From: Ilumatobacter sp963746265
GTDB taxonomy: Bacteria; Actinomycetota; Acidimicrobiia; Acidimicrobiales; Ilumatobacteraceae
Direction: 5' to 3'
Assembly: GCA_963746265.1 (NCBI GenBank)
Contig: CAVVAM010000012.1
Span: forward strand, 248,001-312,000
DNA length: 64,000 bases
The notes beneath the pieces were generated by a model. The model made no database searches. It worked only from the letters and a program-made list of their open reading frames with translations, and was not told the origin of the DNA. Below are positions 61,155 to 64,000 of the stretch, in pieces (the first letter of the stretch is position 1; the number at the start of each line of letters is the position of its first letter). Position numbers and translations under genes: made by a program.

Positions 61155-64000
61155 ATGGGGGGTTCGACGGGTTGGGCTTTGCGCTCACGAGTCATTGTCT
61201 GCGCGTTTGCGGTCGCCGTTCCGACGATCATCGTCGGAACGACCCATGGGCCCGTCGCGGCCGCGCCGGTCGCGCCGACGTTGCTCGTCGACGCATCGGC
61301 GGCAAGTCCGATCGCCGCAGGTGCGCACGCGCTCATCGACGCGGGGTGCGAAACGCCGGTCAGACCGATCTCGCTGTGCCGATCACGCTGGCGGTCGGCG
61401 GATTGCCCGCCGGCATCACGCTCGCGGGTGCTGACCTCGACCTGGTCGGGAGATCGTGGAAGTGCGACGGTGGCCCGACGTGCACACTCGTCGGGCCTGA
61501 CGGCACGACGCCGGCCATGCTGGATGCACTCGAGGTCGCGCAGACGCGGCTTCGGCTCGCCGCCGACGCCGGCGCGGTGATCGATCCGACGGTGACCGTC
61601 TCGCTGGCCGCCGACGCCGGACCGTCGAACCCCCCGCCGACCTGAGCGGAGCGTCGACGACCGTGACGATGCAGCGACTCGCTGGCGGCACGCCTGGTTC
61701 GCTCGACGTCGTCGCTGAGGGTGGGGGAATGATTGCGGCTCAGGCGACGAGCACGACCCTGAACGTCGCCAACCTCGGTCCGAGTGTGATCGGAGGGGCC
61801 GGGGCAACACTCGTCGCCGACGGCGTCGTGCCGCCAGGGTCGACGGACTGGGTGGCGAGCAGCACCGGTTGGGCCTGTGTCGACTCAGGCGGGTCGCCCT
61901 CGTGCACGTGGACGGGCGCCGACGTCGGCGTCGGGGATGCCGTCGATCCGTTGGTCATCGATTTCCGCGCACCGGTGACACCGACGACTGATTCTCCGCT
62001 GAGCTGGGCGCAGACGGTCGTTCACACCTCGTCGACCGGCGCCATGATCAGCGATACGACAGAACGAGTCGGATTCGCCTTGACGGATCTCCCACCGATC
62101 GCATCGGTGTTCGCACAGCCGTCGGGATGGCCGGCAGCGGGCTCGACGACCCGAGCCGCGCCGTCACCGTTGCGTCGACGCTGCCGACCGGTTGGAGCCT
62201 CGCCGGCTCGACCGACCCGTGGGTCTGCTCGACCGACGGGAGCGAGCTGACCTGTGATCGCTCGGCGGACTTCGGCGGTGAGTCGGAGAGCTCCACCACG
62301 ATCAAGCTGCAGACCGATGACACGGCAACTCCTGGTCCGCAAACACTCTCGTTCACCGGATCCGTGAGCGGCCCCGACACCGAGCCGCCGTCGACCGATG
62401 ACATCACCGTGCAGCTGGCGGTCGTCGGTGCGCCGCTGTCGTTGCTGCGCGTCTTCCACTACCCGACGCCGGACACGGCTCTGCAGATCGTCGACGGCAC
62501 ACCGCTCCCGGTGGCACCGGGCAGCGCAACCCTGCTCGGCATCGACGTCGCCAACAGCGGAACCATCCCGGTGCCAGCCGGAACCGCCCTGAGCTTCTCG
62601 CTCGAAGTACCCGCCGGTACCACCGTCAGCGAAGTGAGCGGGGCGGGCCTGTGGTCGTGCTCATCGGCATCGGCAACCACGGTCACGTGCACGACGCTCG
62701 TCGCAACCGATCTCGCGCCGGCCGCTGCCACCCCGCGGGCGAAGCTGTCGATCGACGTTGCCGATTCGGCAGCGACCGGGCCGCAGGCCTGGCCCTTGGT
62801 GATCAGTGGCCAGTTCGACGGGCAGCCCTTGCCCAGTCTGGGTGCGAACGCACAAATTCCGGTCGTGGTCGCGACTCCCGGCACGGATTCGCCGGATCTG
62901 GGCCTCGACGTCGAGGTGGTTCGGTCCCCACGCGAAACGTTCCCGCTCGGCCTGATCGAAGTGACGCCGAGCAACGGCGGGACCGCCGAGATGGTCGACT
63001 GGTCGTTCTCGGTCGAGTTGCCCGCCAAGCTGCCCAAGAGGGACATCAGAACGGTGCCGGAGACGTGCGAGTACGATGCCGCCAAGAAGACGGGCGGGAA
63101 GAACGGCACACCGACGATCACGTGTTCGTCGAGCGGTCCGCTCGCAGCGGGCACATCCGACGACACGATCGTGATCCCGGTCTGGGTACCGGGAGCGACC
63201 GGTGAGGTGGAGTTGCTGTTCGAGGCCTCGGCCGACGGCGCCGAGGACGTGACCGTCCCGGTCACGATGCAGGTCCTCCCCCCACTCGACGCGATCGCAA
63301 CGGCGACACCCGATCGTGTGGTGTTGCCGGCTGACGAGACGTTTCCGATCGGCGCGGTCCTCCTCGACGGTCGCTCCAGCGTGGCCGACGGGGCGACGTC
63401 GACCTGGACCCAGATCGACAACGGGGCGCCGGTCGTCACATTCGAGGGGTTCGCCGAGGGCGAACCGGCGATCGGTCTGCTGACGAGGTTCACGCCGCCG
63501 ACCGTGACCGCCGCGACGACGCTGAGCTTCCAGCTGACGCTGAGCGACGACAAATCGTCGTCGACCGCCGCCGTCGACGTGATCATCGAACCGGCGGACG
63601 CGCCACAGCCGGTCGCTACGGCCACGTCCACGTCCACGACGACCACCGCAGCAGCCACAACGACGACATCGACACTCTCTCTCGTCTCGCGATCGACGTC
63701 ATCGGGTTCGAAACTTCTCGCTCTCAACATCGAGCCGACCTACACGCTGGCGGCGATTTCGACCGGCTCGGGTTCGTGGACCTGGACGGTCCCGCCGACG
63801 TTCTCGAAGAACGACCACGACAACACGATCGACAGTCCGATACTCGGCTCGCGAATTCGTGTGCTCGACGGTGGCACATTTGTCTGGGATGGGCCCGGCG
63901 CGAAGCCGACCGACACCACGGTCGGCATCGAGTGGGACTACTGCGAATCTCCTGGGAGCTGCACCGGCGACGTGTTCATCCCCGGAGGGACGGATGACGT
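61155..64000 (+). pseudogene. very large secreted repeat protein, three frameshifts, 3' end outside window
   Basis: ATG 61155 follows GGAGG by six bases and opens a signal peptide (SRVIVCAFAVAVPTIIVG, cleaved near VAAAP). Coherent sequence then passes through three frames: first to about 61345 (SPIAAGAHALID), second to about 61637 (LPAGITLAGADLDLVGRSW), third to about 62124 (ADGVVPPGSTDWVASSTGWA), then back to the first frame, open to 64000 (GWSLAGSTDPWVCSTDGSEL). The body has about 120-residue beta units with W-x-C...C, like CARDB/DUF11 surface modules, and a Thr/Ser-rich linker near 63640. Each shift sits in a short G or C run that is one base too short, so this may be an intact gene with sequencing errors. 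Confidence 0.75.

Overview
The window is high-GC DNA with dense, often overlapping genes, frequent GTG/TTG starts and several probably leaderless transcripts. A fused biotin carboxylase/BCCP chain, a DapD-type lysine route, dTDP-rhamnose genes, an LCP ligase, an F420-type oxidoreductase and many large secreted proteins point to an actinobacterium. The style of the secreted proteins suggests the Acidimicrobiia (Ilumatobacter-like); this placement is inference, since there is no rRNA gene here. I saw no tRNA, rRNA, CRISPR array, insertion sequence or prophage.

Layout. 1-11.5 kb: cell-surface polysaccharide genes, nearly all on the minus strand: a partial sugar epimerase, a sugar nucleotidyltransferase, three overlapping glycosyltransferases, a Mug DNA glycosylase, the complete rmlA/C/B/D set and an LCP protein. 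11.5-15 kb: birA and accA face away from each other 19 bp apart, followed by an internally duplicated protein of unknown function. 15-17.6 kb: a redoxin with a frameshifted membrane partner, then an LPxTG-type surface protein with its own membrane partner. 17.6-25.8 kb: the most unusual locus, a giant secreted protein with about 13 prealbumin-like repeats followed after 55 bp by a TPR-DUF4062-STAND NTPase with a C-terminal membrane segment and an outside Ig-like domain. 26-31.8 kb: a flavoprotein disulfide reductase homologue, an M15-type peptidase, lysS and dapD. 31.8-40.9 kb: small accessory genes (a broken EamA transporter, GNAT, TfoX-like, DUF2461, ArsR plus SRPBCC, MarR plus methyltransferase), haloalkane dehalogenase, phosphofructokinase, a stand-alone LigD polymerase domain and a TrkA-C protein. 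41-46.3 kb: two tandem copies of an ECF sigma factor plus single-pass sensor-like membrane protein, each behind the same promoter-like motif. 46.3-49.1 kb: a BNR-repeat protein paired with a MoaD-like protein, pirin and nitroreductase. 49.1-56.6 kb: a secreted repeat protein, a diadenylate-cyclase-like protein, an HExxH exported protein and a TRAP transporter. 56.7-60.4 kb: an F420-type reductase, a lipoprotein, an acyl-CoA mutase large subunit and adenylate kinase. 60.4-64 kb: a truncated hydrolase, a lower-GC junction and a very large secreted protein interrupted by three single-base homopolymer contractions and cut by the window end.

Much of the window concerns the cell envelope: making and attaching polymer, displaying repeat proteins, and sensing outside signals (ECF modules, membrane STAND protein). 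Several genes are frameshifted by one base in or near a short homopolymer, so sequencing error should be excluded before calling them pseudogenes.
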